Source: Mangrovimonas spongiae | GTDB taxonomy: Bacteria; Bacteroidota; Bacteroidia; Flavobacteriales; Flavobacteriaceae | DNA length: 64,000 nucleotides | Reading direction: 5' to 3' | Assembly (NCBI RefSeq): GCF_003944795.1 | Contig: NZ_RWBG01000002.1 | Coordinates: 248,001-312,000 of the forward strand | In this document: positions 1-9,433 of the stretch, in pieces | Numbering within the stretch: position 1 is the stretch's first letter | Layout: each line of letters starts with the position of its first letter | Notes under the pieces: model-generated | The model's input: only the letters and a program-made list of their open reading frames with translations | Databases searched by the model: none | What the model was told of the DNA's origin: nothing | Position numbers and translations under genes: made by a program

Positions 1-403
1 CTTCGATAACGAGCTCTTCGGTATTATTATGATTTTTAAACTTTCTTTTGTGTCGTCGTAAAGGAAACTCTAAATTTTCTCTTACCGTCATAGAGTCGTA
101 AAGAGCACTGCCTTGAAATAAAAATCCTATATCGGCTCGTAATATATCTAGCGATTTTTGATCTAGTTTTGTAATATCATTGTCCATAACAGTAATGGTG
201 CCTTTATCGACTTCCATTAAACCCACTAAACATTTTATCATAACCGATTTTCCAGATCCCGATTTTCCCATAATCACCAAGTTTTCACCTTGATAAAGTT
301 GCATATTAAACCCATTAAGCACATGGTTATCGCCAAAGCTTTTGTGTAAGTTTTTTATTTCAAGAACCATATTCTTGGGAGTTATGTTTGCGTTGTCATT
401 CAT
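1..403 (-). CDS. MlaF-type ABC transporter ATP-binding protein (partial, cut by window edge)
   Basis: This is the N-terminal 134 residues of an ABC ATPase that runs off the left edge, so it has no stop here. It begins at the ATG at 403-401, sharing four bases (ATGA) with the stop of the upstream permease. Walker A GKSGSGKS lies at about residues 46-53, and the Q-loop reads GFLFQGSALYDSMTV, a wording typical of MlaF. The signature and Walker B motifs lie outside the window. By family knowledge MlaF drives phospholipid or other lipid traffic between inner and outer membranes with MlaE and an MCE-domain protein. An MCE gene is expected further left. Family call is strong; substrate direction is not visible. 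Confidence 0.93.
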   Translation of the reverse strand, partial: MNDNANITPKNMVLEIKNLHKSFGDNHVLNGFNMQLYQGENLVIMGKSGSGKSVMIKCLVGLMEVDKGTITVMDNDITKLDQKSLDILRADIGFLFQGSALYDSMTVRENLEFPLRRHKRKFKNHNNTEELVIE

Positions 404-1182
404 AAATCGTAAAAAATATCGGTTACAAAAACAGCAATAAAATCAATAATAAATAGTAATAATGACGTAAAAACAACAGCTGAATTTGCTGCTTTTCCTA
501 CACCAGCAGTCCCTTTGGTAGAAAAATAGCCTTTAAAACACCCAACAAGACCTATGGCTAATCCAAAAAAGAACGATTTTATCGTGGCAGGAATAATGTC
601 GCCAAACTCTAGAGCATTAAACACTTGATTAAAATATAGCGTAAAAGAAACGTTTCCTTTTACATTTTCGACTAAAAACGAGCCAAATAACGCTATAGCA
701 TCTCCAAAAATAACTAATAATGGCAACATAAATGTTACAGCCAAAACACGTGTAACAACCAAGTATTTAAAAGGGTTTGTACCCGAAACCTCCATGGCAT
801 CAATTTGTTCGGTAACCCGCATAGAACCTAACTCGGCACCAATACCAGAACTTATTTTTCCTGCACAAACCAAAGCTGTAATAATAGGCCCTATTTCTCT
901 TACTATAGAAATACCAACCATTGACGGCATCCAAGAAACGGCTCCAAAATCCATTAATGTGGGGCGCGTTTGCAATGTTAATACTAATCCTATTATAAAT
1001 CCCGTTACGCCTACTAATAACAAAGACCGATTTCCAATATTATAACATTGGTATAAAAACTCTTTAAACTCGAATGGACGTTTAAATGCTTCCTTAAAAA
1101 ACCGTGTAGCAAAGTAAGACAACTCGCCTATTTCTATCAAAAAGGCGTTTAATTTTGCTCTTGAAGTGTTGAATCCTGACAT
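400..1182 (-). CDS. mlaE: MlaE family ABC transporter permease
   Basis: Inner-membrane permease of about 260 aa with the MlaE core: hydrophobic segments, the stretch EIGPIITALVCAGKISSGIG, then AELGSMRVTEQIDAMEVSG. It is the partner of the overlapping ATPase gene and probably moves lipids between the membranes. A longer frame with a TTG start at 1206 exists, but that codon lies inside a perfect -7 box (1211-1204). Transcription would then begin downstream of it, so I place the start at the ATG at 1182 (protein begins MSGFNTSRAK). The four-base ATGA overlap with the ATPase gene implies translational coupling. Confidence 0.92.
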   Translation of the reverse strand: MSGFNTSRAKLNAFLIEIGELSYFATRFFKEAFKRPFEFKEFLYQCYNIGNRSLLLVGVTGFIIGLVLTLQTRPTLMDFGAVSWMPSMVGISIVREIGPIITALVCAGKISSGIGAELGSMRVTEQIDAMEVSGTNPFKYLVVTRVLAVTFMLPLLVIFGDAIALFGSFLVENVKGNVSFTLYFNQVFNALEFGDIIPATIKSFFFGLAIGLVGCFKGYFSTKGTAGVGKAANSAVVFTSLLLFIIDFIAVFVTDIFYDL

Positions 1183-1203
1183 ATGCTTTATAACATCCAA
1201 TAT

Positions 1204-1211
1204 CAAAGTTA
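1204..1211 (-). promoter_or_regulatory. -7 box of the mlaE-mlaF promoter
   Basis: On the minus strand this reads TAACTTTG, a perfect match to the Bacteroidota -7 consensus TAnnTTTG. It lies 21 bases before the chosen mlaE ATG. No clear TTG -33 element is seen. The expected -33 region falls on the palindrome at 1234-1247. Confidence 0.6.
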
Positions 1212-1233
1212 TTGCAATAATCTAGTGGGTAAA

Positions 1234-1247
1234 ATGATATATATCAT
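1234..1247. promoter_or_regulatory. Perfect 14-bp palindrome upstream of mlaE
   Basis: ATGATATATATCAT is perfectly self-complementary. It sits about 23 bp upstream of the mlaE -7 box, where the -33 element would be, and about 90 bp before the divergent PNPOx-like gene. It could be an operator for a dimeric regulator, but AT-rich palindromes of this length also arise by chance. Confidence 0.35.
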
Positions 1248-1337
1248 AAAGCTATTCCAATAATTACCATTTTAAATGGCTTTATTAGAAGTAATTATTA
1301 TCTTTAGTAATTCATCTTTTGTTCTAATTAAAACATA

Positions 1338-1793
1338 ATGATTACAACATTACATAACAAAGAGCGACATATTATTCTTGAGAGAAACTGTATTGGCCAT
1401 TTAGCCTACATCCATGAAAACAGGCCGTTTATTGCGCCTATAACTTATTTCTATAATAAAGAAGATAATATTATTATAGGGTACTCTAATGTAGGCCATA
1501 AAATAATGGCTATGAGGAGGCATAGCAAAGTAGCTATGGAGGTTTCAGAGATAAATGCAATTAATCACTGGAAATCTATTGTAGTCCATGGTGTTTATAA
1601 TGAAATTGACCGTAGTGAAGCCAAAGCCTATCTTCATGATTTTTCATTAGGTGTTAAAAATTTAATTTCTGTAAAAGAACACAGAACATTAGACTTTATA
1701 AGTCAGTTTTCAAGCAAAGCCACACAAGAAAGCTTACCCGTTGTTTTTTTTATTAAAGTTGAAAATATTACAGGTAAAATGAGAACCGAATAG
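1338..1793 (+). CDS. Pyridoxamine 5'-phosphate oxidase-like flavin-binding protein (NimA/PNPOx split-barrel family)
   Basis: A 151-aa cytosolic protein with the split-barrel flavin-binding pattern: an N-terminal helix, CIGHLAYIHENRPFIAPITY, then a second strand pair with HKIMAMRRHSKVAMEVSEI and WKSIVVHGVYNEI. The family includes NimA-type nitroimidazole reductases and other FMN or haem binders, so the substrate cannot be assigned. It stands alone, divergent from mlaE. A near-consensus -7 box (TATCTTTA at 1299-1306) lies about 30 bp before the ATG. No hairpin terminator follows its stop. Confidence 0.8.
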   Translation: MITTLHNKERHIILERNCIGHLAYIHENRPFIAPITYFYNKEDNIIIGYSNVGHKIMAMRRHSKVAMEVSEINAINHWKSIVVHGVYNEIDRSEAKAYLHDFSLGVKNLISVKEHRTLDFISQFSSKATQESLPVVFFIKVENITGKMRTE

Positions 1794-2189
1794 TAAACTA
1801 CTCTAAACAATCTCCTTTTCCTCGTTAATACATTTTAAGTTTTCACTACAAACTCCACTATATTCCCAATTAAATTTAAGTGTTATTCGTTAACGTAAAA
1901 TAGCACCAAACCTATCTAACAACTGTAATTCCCTAGTGAAATCCTTTAAATTCAAGTTAATTATATCAACTTAATATTAAACAATTATCATCAATCTTAT
2001 TAACGTATTAACAACTGAAATACAAATAGTTAAAACAAGTATTTATTCACATTTAAAAGAGTAATTATACGCTTTATCGATTTTTTTATTTATCTCATTC
2101 AAGCAGTCTTATATTTGAGCACTCCCTCACAGTTAGATTAATAGCACTAAACTAATTGAAAATCTACTTATGCTTTAAAACTATTTTAT
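1794..2189. other. 396-bp intergenic region before the 2360-aa adhesin
   Basis: Very AT-rich, with no convincing ORF and no terminator hairpin for the gene on the left. The only structured part I can support is the right third, which holds a repeat-type promoter (2068-2117). The stretch from about 1800 to 2060 shows nothing I recognise. Confidence 0.6.
2068..2117 (+). promoter_or_regulatory. Repeat-type promoter of the 2360-aa cargo gene
   Basis: A 20-bp unit beginning TACGCTTTATCGAT (2068-2087) is followed by a badly decayed second unit (2088-2107), then a perfect -7 box TATATTTG at 2110-2117. The second unit starts 22 bp before the -7 box, the same geometry as at 10292-10342 and 12960-13008. 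The expected transcript start is near 2124. Confidence 0.55.
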
Positions 2190-5100
2190 ATGAAAAAGTT
2201 TTACTTATACCTAATTGTGTTATTTTTTGTATCCTTTAACTTTTATGGACAATCTGGGATATTTGAAAGTTACATTGTTTTAAACTCCGGTACAGGAAAT
2301 ACGTATTACGATTTACAAGCTACTACTGGAAATCCAGACTTTAATAGCAATAACTTAGGTACTTTAACCCAAGGACAACAATTATTATTAAACGGCGGAG
2401 AAAATAAAACGTATAAATGTGGTACAGATAACATTTTAAACGGATGGCTAAATTATCGTGTTTACCCCATAGCCTCAGTACCTCCTGCATTTTCTTCAAC
2501 TGAAATATTTTATAATTCAGATATCTCTGGAGCTGGTCCTGGTTGCCAAAATCAATTATGGCAATCAACAGCAGCTAATATAGATTTGAGAAATGGGTTA
2601 CCCTCAGGTTATTATTATATTGAAGTATATACACATGCTGATATTGATTCTAATAATGATAATATTACAGACTCCACCCTTTACTCCAATAACGGTGGTG
2701 GAAATTATACAGCTACCTTTAGAGCAGATAACCCACCTGTTGCTAATTGCATTAGTACCTTAACTGTATATTTAGATGCTTCTGGAAATGCCTCAATTAC
2801 AACTAGTGATATTAATAATGGCTCAAATGATGATTTTGATACACCTACGCTAAGTCTAGATATCGATACCTTTGATTGCTCCAATATTGGAACACCAGTC
2901 ACAGTCACCCTAAATGCTGAAGATAGCCTTGGACAAACCGATTCTTGCACCACTATTGTAACAGTACTTGATACCACTGCGCCAACACCTGATGTAGCTT
3001 CTTTAAGCAATATCACTGCGCAATGTGAAGTTACCACGTTAACTCCGCCATCAGCTACCGATAACTGTACTGCTGTAGCGGTAACTCATAATGCATCTTT
3101 ACCCATTACAACACAAGGAACTACTGTTGTAACATGGACGTATGAAGATGGTAATGGAAATACTTCAACACAGAATCAGAATGTAGTCATTACTGATACC
3201 ACTGCGCCAACACCTGATGCAGCTTCTTTAAGCGATATCACTGCGCAATGTGAAGCCACCGCGTTAACTCCTCCATCAGCTACCGATAACTGTACTGCTG
3301 TAACAGTAACTCACAATGCCACTTTACCGATTACAACACAAGGAACTACTGTTGTAACATGGACGTATGAAGATGGTAATGGAAATACTTCAACACAGAA
3401 TCAGAATGTAGTCATTACTGATACCACTGCGCCAACACCTGATGTAGCTTCTTTAAGCGATATCACTGCGCAATGTGAAGTCACCGCGTTAACTCCACCA
3501 TCTGCTACCGATAACTGTACTGCTGTAACAATAACTCATAACGCCACTTTACCGATTACAACACAAGGAACTACTCTTGTAACATGGACGTATGAGGATG
3601 GTAATGGAAATACTTCAACGCAGAATCAGAATATAGTCATTTCAGATATTACAAATCCTACTATAACTTGTCCTAGTGATATTACGACAACTAATGATAT
3701 AGGACTATGTTCTGCGGTTGTTACTTACACTACGCCTTCAGGTAATGATAATTGTGGAATTCAAAGTATTACACAAATTGCTGGTTTAGCTTCTGGCAGT
3801 ACTTTTCCTGTAGGAACAACTACAAATACATTCCAAATAACCGATGTTGGAGGAAACTCCACAACATGTTCGTTTACAGTAACGGTTGATGATAATGAAA
3901 ATCCTAGTATTACTTGCCCTAGTGATATTACAATAAATTCAAGTCAAGATGGTACAGGTAACTGTAGCACAACAGCTTTTATTGGGTCACTAACAGCAAA
4001 TGATAATTGCAGTATTGATGATATTTATGCCGAAATTAATGGTGTTGAAATTAACCCTAACACCTATATCTATCCAGTTGGTAATACAACAATAACATGG
4101 TACGCTACTGATGTAGCTGGAAACACATCGCAGTGTGATCAAATTGTAACGGTAATTGATAATGAAGACCCTATCATAAACTGTATAGGAGACCAAAATG
4201 TATCTTATGGTGCTAATTGTAATTTTACACTACAAGATTATACAGGTTTAGTGAGTGCTTATGATAATTGCGATAATGATGTTACCATTACGCAAACACC
4301 ATCTGCAGGCGATGTTATTTATGGAGCTGTTACAGTTACCATTACAGCCGTTGATGATTCTAATAGAACAAGTACTTGTACTTTTGATGTTATCCCTTCA
4401 GATAATCAAGCCCCTACAGCAGTTTGCCAAGATTATACTGCCGTGTTAAGCTCTAATGGTTCTATAACAGTTGCAGCCACTAATTTAAATAATGGCTCAA
4501 CAGATAATTGTAGTATTGCTAATATGACTGTTACTCCAAACTCATTTAGTTGCGATGATGTAGGACCAAACACTGTAACATTTACTGTTTACGACAACGC
4601 AGGAAATAGTGATAGTTGTACCGCTACTATTACAGTTGTTGACGACACAGCTCCAACAATGCTGTGCAACGATTATGTAGTTGTTATTGATGCTATTACT
4701 AGAGAAGCTACTATTCAAGCTTCAGATATCGACAATGGTTCATTCGATGCCTGTGGATTAGCATCATTAACAGTGTCTCCAAGTGTTTTCCCAGAAGCTG
4801 CTAACGGCTTACTATATGTTACTACAACAACTTTAACAGCTGTTGATGTTAATGGAAATTCCAATACTTGTACAGCAAATGTAACGGTAGAACCTCCTAA
4901 AAATCTATTTACTCATTTAACAGGAGAAATTGTCAATCCAGTACCAGACAATCCGCAACCACCTAGCTCTCTAATTGAGGTAACGGCTTGTCCAGGAGAC
5001 TTAAGTGATCCAAGAGATATCGAACTAACACTTCATCCTGTAGGTACTTACAATTTACAAGCATCAGATGTTTTATGGTGGGAATACTCAACCGATAACG

Positions 5101-8100
5101 GTGAAACATGGACACAAATTGCTAATACTGCAGGACTACTAACTTATACGTTGCAAGATGTTACTTTGGACACCTTTGTCAGACTAGTCTTGCAAGACCC
5201 TGATAACCCATCGGTTACTCAAACTTCATCAGAAGCTTATATTCGATTTTTACCACCTGATGAACCGCCTGTAATTGTAGATCATACTGAACTTAATATT
5301 TGTTTAAATGACTTTGTGGCTATTAACGCCGAAAGTTTTTTTGACCAACCAAATGGTCAATTTGGAGAAGGTGGTGAATTTAATTATGCTCAACCAGATG
5401 GATGGCGTGTAGATGGTGTAGATGGCGAATTCCCTGCAAGTGGAAACAACACTAACCAGCCTACATGGAAAGAAACCAATTCAAATGATAATAGAGCTTT
5501 TAGTGGAATAAATTACAACACAACAGATGGTACAAAATTTGCCATGGCCAATGGTGTTGGAAACTACACAACGTTAGAGACTCCTGTGTTTAGTACGATA
5601 GGGATGACTTCTAGTGAAGCTATTTTAAACTTTGATACTAGCTTTTACTTCTGTAATGATGGTCGTGGGGAAATCTGGTTATCTTTTGATTCTGGAGCTA
5701 CTTATACTGTTCAATTATCGACTGTTGAAAATTATGATTTCGATTCAACTTCTGGTGGGACAACAACCTCTGGAGTAATTTTAGCTACTGGACAAGGTAA
5801 TAGATGTATAGGACAAACGTCTCCAAGAATGTTACCAGCCACCATAGATTTGGGGCCTTACGCAGGACTTTCTGGTTTAAGAGTTATGTTTAAATTTTAT
5901 GGTAGCAATACTGATTGTGGTACTATTACAGAATCAACTTTTCCAAACCCTAATAACGAAAACTGTAATAGTGGAAACACACTTGCTAGTGGTTGGGCTA
6001 TAGATGGAGTTGGATTTGCGTATGCTCAAGTTGATGATGAATTAGAGTGGACCGATGAAGACAATAATGTAATCGCCGTAGGAACCTCTGCAACAGTAAC
6101 TCCTATTACGCCAGGTATTAGAACTTTTGGTGTAACAACCTTAGTAAATGGTTGTAGAACAAATAATACTGATGGTACTAATTTTATAGACATTCATACA
6201 AGCTTAGCTTATGCTGGTCAAGATTACACACCATTAAATAGCGAGTGTGGTGAAAACGCTTTACAACTAAATGCCTACGACAATACCAAAACAGCTGTCG
6301 AGAACTATAATAAAGGGGCTTGGGTTAATAATCTTTATACAGTACCAGATATTGCTGCTGGAGACACAGACTACCCAGGGACAGGAGTAACTGGACAATG
6401 GACTGTTGAAAGTTCTAGTTTTGAATCTTGTGGTACTACAGCTTTATTTTCAAGTGCTTCCGATCCTGATGCTATTTTCACTGCTGATCCAGGTACTTAT
6501 ACATTAAGATGGACATTAGCAAATGGCTGTTTTGATGATATTACGGTTACCATAAAAGATTGTCCTAGAATTAATTTTGATGGAAATGATGACTTTGTCT
6601 CTTTCAAAAATAATTACAATTTAAATAATACATTTAGTATAGAAGCCTGGGTTAAACCAAACTCTATAGACAATACAAAAACTGTGTTTTCTAGAAAAGA
6701 TGCTAGCAATAACAACAACGGCTACACTTTAAACATTGTTAATGGCGTTGTTGAATTTAAATGGTATAATTTGGTTGATTCTGGTCTAGTAACATCTGGA
6801 AGTCATACTATAAATACAGATAGATGGTATCATCTTGCTGTTACTTTTAACGGGGCAATTTATACATTATATGTAGACGGAATACCTCTTGATTCTACTA
6901 ACGGCTCTGCACCAGAGCTGACAGATAACAGCATTAATGCTATTTTAGGAGCCACGGATGAAACCTCAGCAAGTACACCTGTAAACTACTTTCATGGTTG
7001 GATTGATGAATTAAGAATTTGGAATAAAGCCCTATCCGTAGAACATATACGTCAAATGATGAACCAAGAAATTGTTGCATTAGGTAACGATGTTGGCGGT
7101 ACTGTTATACCAACTAAAATTTATGGACCAGATTTAAATAATGATGGTATTGAAGATAACCCTTTATTATGGAGTAACTTGGTTGGATATTATCGTATGA
7201 ATTTACTATGTGGTGACTTATCACCTTACAAAGGTGTTAGTGGACGATTAAGAAATATTACAACTAGTCAACAACAAACCGCACCACTACCCTACACCAC
7301 AAGAGTAGCTAACCAATCTTGGAGTACCGATAATACATGGACTCATTATGAGGTTTGGGACACACCAAACAGTACTGGAATTAATGGAGAACCAATAGAC
7401 TGGAATATTGTAAGCGTTTCTCACAACATATCAACTCATAATCAAGACATTACATTATTAGGGTTACTCGTTAATAATGGTGAAGTAACTGTATCTAATC
7501 CAGGGTCGCCGCAAGACGAAACAAACACAGGGCAAATGTTATGGGTTACCCATTATTTGGATTTAGATGGTAAAATAGATTTAGTTGGTGAATCCCAATT
7601 AATTCAAAAACGATATTACAGTTATTATGATCATGACAATGATAACACAACGTCAGATGTTTATACAACCTACCAATTTAATGAGAGTATCTTTAACAAT
7701 AGTAGTTTAGGATATTTAGAACGTGATCAACAAGGTACAACTAATCCTTTCAACTATAATTATTGGGGATCTCCTGTGGCACCTAACAATGCTACTCTAG
7801 ACAGCAATAACAATACTATAAACACCTTTAGTATAGGTGATGTTTTAAGAGATGGAACTACGACTGTTGATAATCCAATAAGCAGATATATTAATTGGAC
7901 AGGCAACTATACCGCTTCAGCTAGCAATCCTGCTCAAGTGAGTAGACGATGGTTATATGCTTACATTAATAATCCTGCCAGTTCGTATGCCGATTGGGAA
8001 TATAAAAGTAACACAGGAAACATCCCTATTGGTTTAGGATTTACAATGAAAGGTAGTGGTAACACAGGTAATACCGAACAAAATTATGTTTTTGTAGGAA

Positions 8101-9272
8101 AGCCAAATAACGGTACTATTGCTTCGGGAATTACAGCTTCTCAACAATCTTTAGTTGGGAACCCTTACCCTTCTGCTATTGATAGTAGAGCATTTATATT
8201 AGATAACCAAAACAGTATTACAGGTACATTATATTTTTGGGAACATTACACATCAAACGCTACTCATGTTACAGAGCTTTACGAAGGTGGTTATGCGGCT
8301 CTTAACTTTACTGGTGGTGTAGGCGCTGTGCAGCACCCAGACCTTATTGCGAGCAATAATGGCACAAAAATCCCTGAAAGATATATTCCTGTAGCACAAG
8401 GGTTTTATGTTGAAGCAGGCGCTAATAATGGCGAAGTTGTCTTTAAAAATAGTCAACGCGTTTTTAAAACAGAAGCTCATACGACAGATTCTTACGATGG
8501 CTCTATTTTTATTAGACAAGCAAATAATAATAACACAAGTAGCACAACATCAAACATGATGTTTACCGATGATCCGGTAAAACGTGTGCGTTTAAACTTT
8601 ATAAGTCCAGAAAACGGAAAAAGACCTTTATTGCTAGGCTTTGTTCCTCATAATCTTGCAACGTACAATGTAGATTATGCTTTTGATGGAAGGAATACAG
8701 ACGAGTCCACTAATAGTGATATGTCTTGGTTAATTGAAAACGAAAAATATACCATTCAAGGTGTTGGCGATTTCGATGCCTCTCATCAGTTCCCAGTTTC
8801 AATATTTGTTGAACAAACGGGATTAATAAAAGTTGAATTAGAATCACTTGAAAACTTTAATCAAGAGGTTAATGTCTTTGTATATGATATTTTAACAGGC
8901 ACTTATAGCAATATAAACAACATGCCTTTTGAAATACATCTAGATGCTGGAGAATATTCCAATAGATTTTACATTACATTTGAAAGTGACGCTACATTAA
9001 GCCTTATTGATGAAGCTCACCAAAATATTATGGTTAATTATTTACAATCTACCAACGAAATTTATGTAAAAACACCACAAGGTATTTTAGCAAAACAGGT
9101 GCAATTAATTAACATGCTTGGACAAACAGTTTTTACTTGGAATGCAACAAATAAAACTATTTCACAAGAACTAAAAATTCCTGTAAGAAATATATCTGAA
9201 GGTAGTTATATTATTAAAGTTTTAAGCAGCAATAATCATTCAATAAACAAAAAGGTTATTATAAAACAATAG
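2190..9272 (+). CDS. Giant T9SS-secreted adhesin-like protein with HYR/Ig-like repeats, LamG domain and C-terminal sorting domain
   Basis: A 2360-aa protein with a signal peptide (MKKFYLYLIVLFFVSFNFYGQ). Residues about 261-485 are three near-identical 75-aa repeats with one Cys pair each. HYR-like and related Ig-like modules follow to about 900. A LamG/concanavalin-like domain lies at about 1460-1625. A block shared with the 1635-aa protein starts near 1650 and ends in a module at about 2131-2268. A type-A T9SS sorting domain fills about 2280-2360 (LINMLGQTVF, SEGSYIIKVL). By family knowledge it is exported across the outer membrane by T9SS and probably anchored or released at the surface, perhaps to bind polysaccharide or other cells. 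The ligand is unknown. Confidence 0.9.
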   Translation: MKKFYLYLIVLFFVSFNFYGQSGIFESYIVLNSGTGNTYYDLQATTGNPDFNSNNLGTLTQGQQLLLNGGENKTYKCGTDNILNGWLNYRVYPIASVPPAFSSTEIFYNSDISGAGPGCQNQLWQSTAANIDLRNGLPSGYYYIEVYTHADIDSNNDNITDSTLYSNNGGGNYTATFRADNPPVANCISTLTVYLDASGNASITTSDINNGSNDDFDTPTLSLDIDTFDCSNIGTPVTVTLNAEDSLGQTDSCTTIVTVLDTTAPTPDVASLSNITAQCEVTTLTPPSATDNCTAVAVTHNASLPITTQGTTVVTWTYEDGNGNTSTQNQNVVITDTTAPTPDAASLSDITAQCEATALTPPSATDNCTAVTVTHNATLPITTQGTTVVTWTYEDGNGNTSTQNQNVVITDTTAPTPDVASLSDITAQCEVTALTPPSATDNCTAVTITHNATLPITTQGTTLVTWTYEDGNGNTSTQNQNIVISDITNPTITCPSDITTTNDIGLCSAVVTYTTPSGNDNCGIQSITQIAGLASGSTFPVGTTTNTFQITDVGGNSTTCSFTVTVDDNENPSITCPSDITINSSQDGTGNCSTTAFIGSLTANDNCSIDDIYAEINGVEINPNTYIYPVGNTTITWYATDVAGNTSQCDQIVTVIDNEDPIINCIGDQNVSYGANCNFTLQDYTGLVSAYDNCDNDVTITQTPSAGDVIYGAVTVTITAVDDSNRTSTCTFDVIPSDNQAPTAVCQDYTAVLSSNGSITVAATNLNNGSTDNCSIANMTVTPNSFSCDDVGPNTVTFTVYDNAGNSDSCTATITVVDDTAPTMLCNDYVVVIDAITREATIQASDIDNGSFDACGLASLTVSPSVFPEAANGLLYVTTTTLTAVDVNGNSNTCTANVTVEPPKNLFTHLTGEIVNPVPDNPQPPSSLIEVTACPGDLSDPRDIELTLHPVGTYNLQASDVLWWEYSTDNGETWTQIANTAGLLTYTLQDVTLDTFVRLVLQDPDNPSVTQTSSEAYIRFLPPDEPPVIVDHTELNICLNDFVAINAESFFDQPNGQFGEGGEFNYAQPDGWRVDGVDGEFPASGNNTNQPTWKETNSNDNRAFSGINYNTTDGTKFAMANGVGNYTTLETPVFSTIGMTSSEAILNFDTSFYFCNDGRGEIWLSFDSGATYTVQLSTVENYDFDSTSGGTTTSGVILATGQGNRCIGQTSPRMLPATIDLGPYAGLSGLRVMFKFYGSNTDCGTITESTFPNPNNENCNSGNTLASGWAIDGVGFAYAQVDDELEWTDEDNNVIAVGTSATVTPITPGIRTFGVTTLVNGCRTNNTDGTNFIDIHTSLAYAGQDYTPLNSECGENALQLNAYDNTKTAVENYNKGAWVNNLYTVPDIAAGDTDYPGTGVTGQWTVESSSFESCGTTALFSSASDPDAIFTADPGTYTLRWTLANGCFDDITVTIKDCPRINFDGNDDFVSFKNNYNLNNTFSIEAWVKPNSIDNTKTVFSRKDASNNNNGYTLNIVNGVVEFKWYNLVDSGLVTSGSHTINTDRWYHLAVTFNGAIYTLYVDGIPLDSTNGSAPELTDNSINAILGATDETSASTPVNYFHGWIDELRIWNKALSVEHIRQMMNQEIVALGNDVGGTVIPTKIYGPDLNNDGIEDNPLLWSNLVGYYRMNLLCGDLSPYKGVSGRLRNITTSQQQTAPLPYTTRVANQSWSTDNTWTHYEVWDTPNSTGINGEPIDWNIVSVSHNISTHNQDITLLGLLVNNGEVTVSNPGSPQDETNTGQMLWVTHYLDLDGKIDLVGESQLIQKRYYSYYDHDNDNTTSDVYTTYQFNESIFNNSSLGYLERDQQGTTNPFNYNYWGSPVAPNNATLDSNNNTINTFSIGDVLRDGTTTVDNPISRYINWTGNYTASASNPAQVSRRWLYAYINNPASSYADWEYKSNTGNIPIGLGFTMKGSGNTGNTEQNYVFVGKPNNGTIASGITASQQSLVGNPYPSAIDSRAFILDNQNSITGTLYFWEHYTSNATHVTELYEGGYAALNFTGGVGAVQHPDLIASNNGTKIPERYIPVAQGFYVEAGANNGEVVFKNSQRVFKTEAHTTDSYDGSIFIRQANNNNTSSTTSNMMFTDDPVKRVRLNFISPENGKRPLLLGFVPHNLATYNVDYAFDGRNTDESTNSDMSWLIENEKYTIQGVGDFDASHQFPVSIFVEQTGLIKVELESLENFNQEVNVFVYDILTGTYSNINNMPFEIHLDAGEYSNRFYITFESDATLSLIDEAHQNIMVNYLQSTNEIYVKTPQGILAKQVQLINMLGQTVFTWNATNKTISQELKIPVRNISEGSYIIKVLSSNNHSINKKVIIKQ
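2970..3644 (+). repeat. Three tandem 225-bp coding repeats
   Basis: Units start at 2970, 3195 and 3420, exactly 225 bp apart. Each begins GATACCACTGCGCCAACACC or a close variant, or decays only at its end. Each encodes a 75-aa Ig-like module. The near identity at DNA level, unlike the diverged modules around them, points to recent duplication or homogenisation. Confidence 0.95.
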
Positions 9273-9294
9273 TCATTTAATATATTCCTCAAAG

Positions 9295-9321
9295 AGCAGA
9301 CTTAACAGGTCTGCTTTTTTT
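9295..9321 (+). terminator. Intrinsic terminator of the 2360-aa gene
   Basis: A 7-bp stem AGCAGAC / GTCTGCT with a 7-nt loop is followed by a run of T. It lies 23 bp after the stop codon and separates this transcript from the 272-aa gene. Confidence 0.85.
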
Positions 9322-9340
9322 ATGCTCTTGATCCTAACAA

Positions 9341-9400
9341 TGCATTTCATCTATTTTTTATGCATTTTATAGATGTTTTGATAATATCTGCGTATATTAG
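9341..9400 (+). promoter_or_regulatory. Repeat-type promoter of the 272-aa cargo gene
   Basis: Two 20-bp direct repeats abut at 9341-9360 and 9361-9380; both start TGCATTT and carry an AT(C/A)(T/G)AT core. Two -7 candidates follow. AATATCTG (9383-9390) is weak but at the usual spacing of 22 bp. TATATTAG (9393-9400) is better but about 10 bp further away, one helical turn. Confidence 0.55.
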
Positions 9401-9433
9401 CTAAAGATATTAATTCATTTATCCCCAAATAAA

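Noticed and set aside
2970-3644. CRISPR-like regularly spaced repeats
   Set aside because: The units are 225 bp, directly adjacent without spacers, and encode an in-frame protein module.
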